Shown here: piece after piece, positions 6,101-6,259 of the stretch
How the letters are laid out: each line of letters opens with the position of its first letter
Position numbering within the stretch: position 1 is the first letter of the stretch
Source of the DNA: Ignavibacteria bacterium
GTDB taxonomy: Bacteria; Bacteroidota; Ignavibacteria; Ignavibacteriales; Melioribacteraceae
DNA length: 6,259 nt
Direction of reading: 5' to 3'
NCBI GenBank assembly: GCA_011049495.1
Contig: DSBF01000204.1
Coordinates: forward strand, 1 to 6,259
Notes under the pieces: generated by a model
What the model saw: the letters and a program-made list of their open reading frames with translations, nothing else
What the model was told of the DNA's origin: nothing
Database searches by the model: none
Program-made: the position numbers and the translations under genes

Positions 6101-6259
6101 TTAATAACTTTAACTCTGTTAAGTTAGTTTTATTATTAAGCATAAAAATATAACCATAATTTTCATTAACAAACTCAATTACATATTGACCAATATAATC
6201 TGCTATCTCTTTATGCTCACGAATTCTACCATTATTGATGTTTAATTCAACGGTGTAAA
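6093..6259 (-). CDS. Unrecognised protein, C-terminal 54 residues only
   Basis: An open frame enters from the right edge and ends at a TAA at 6095-6093, which lies within the protease start region as ATGAATAA, an 8-base overlap. The 54 visible residues include RIREHKEIADYIGQYVIEFV and end in a strand-like NYGYIFMLNNKT segment. There is no stop in this frame up to the edge, and the overlap geometry matches the protease/ccmA junction, so I take it as a real gene at the head of, or further up in, the same operon. I do not recognise the family. Alternating hydrophobic residues suggest a beta-rich end, but no function can be given. Confidence 0.6.
   Translation of the reverse strand, partial: YTVELNINNGRIREHKEIADYIGQYVIEFVNENYGYIFMLNNKTNLTELKLLNE

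Overview
The window is an AT-rich bacterial chromosome segment (roughly one third G+C by eye) with tightly packed, overlapping genes. Most start codons lack a good Shine-Dalgarno sequence. A secreted protein ends in a type IX secretion (T9SS)-like sorting domain, with a degenerate YPxPF motif and a GVYxY...GKLVI end. Promoter-like TAnnTTTG elements lie in the only real intergenic gap. Together these point to the Bacteroidota/Chlorobiota/Ignavibacteriota group, with Ignavibacteria-like bacteria my best guess. The taxonomic call is inference.

Region 1 (1-2421, minus strand) is a compact zinc-uptake operon in the order zur-znuA-znuC-znuB. It holds a Fur-family repressor of Zur type, a lipoprotein metal-binding subunit, an ABC ATPase, and an ABC-3 family permease cut off by the left window edge. 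The genes overlap by 25 and 4 bases or lie 1 base apart, so they are probably cotranscribed and translationally coupled. Zur would sense zinc and control its own operon.

Region 2 (2422-2526) is the divergent control region. It carries a 17-bp near-palindrome, TTGCAAGCTGTTTGCAA, that overlaps the proposed zur -35 element and lies just upstream of a proposed promoter for the opposite gene. It is the best candidate for the Zur operator.

Region 3 (2527-3219, plus strand) is an orphan NarL/FixJ-type response regulator with all receiver active-site residues and a LuxR-type DNA-binding domain. No histidine kinase is next to it.

Region 4 (3203-6259, minus strand) is a second overlapping gene chain. 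In transcription order it has an unrecognised gene cut by the right edge, a secreted HExxH metallopeptidase resembling the MXAN_6640 family with a T9SS-like tail, a CcmA-type ABC ATPase lacking the usual Q-loop Gln and H-loop His, and a CcmB-type membrane protein (heme export/cytochrome c maturation). The ccmB 3' end overlaps the convergent response-regulator 3' end by 17 bases.

I see no RNA genes, mobile elements, CRISPR arrays or convincing hairpin terminators. Nothing here is clearly a new system. The most interesting points are the candidate Zur operator shared with an orphan regulator, and the overlap-coupled pairing of a secreted protease with CcmAB.
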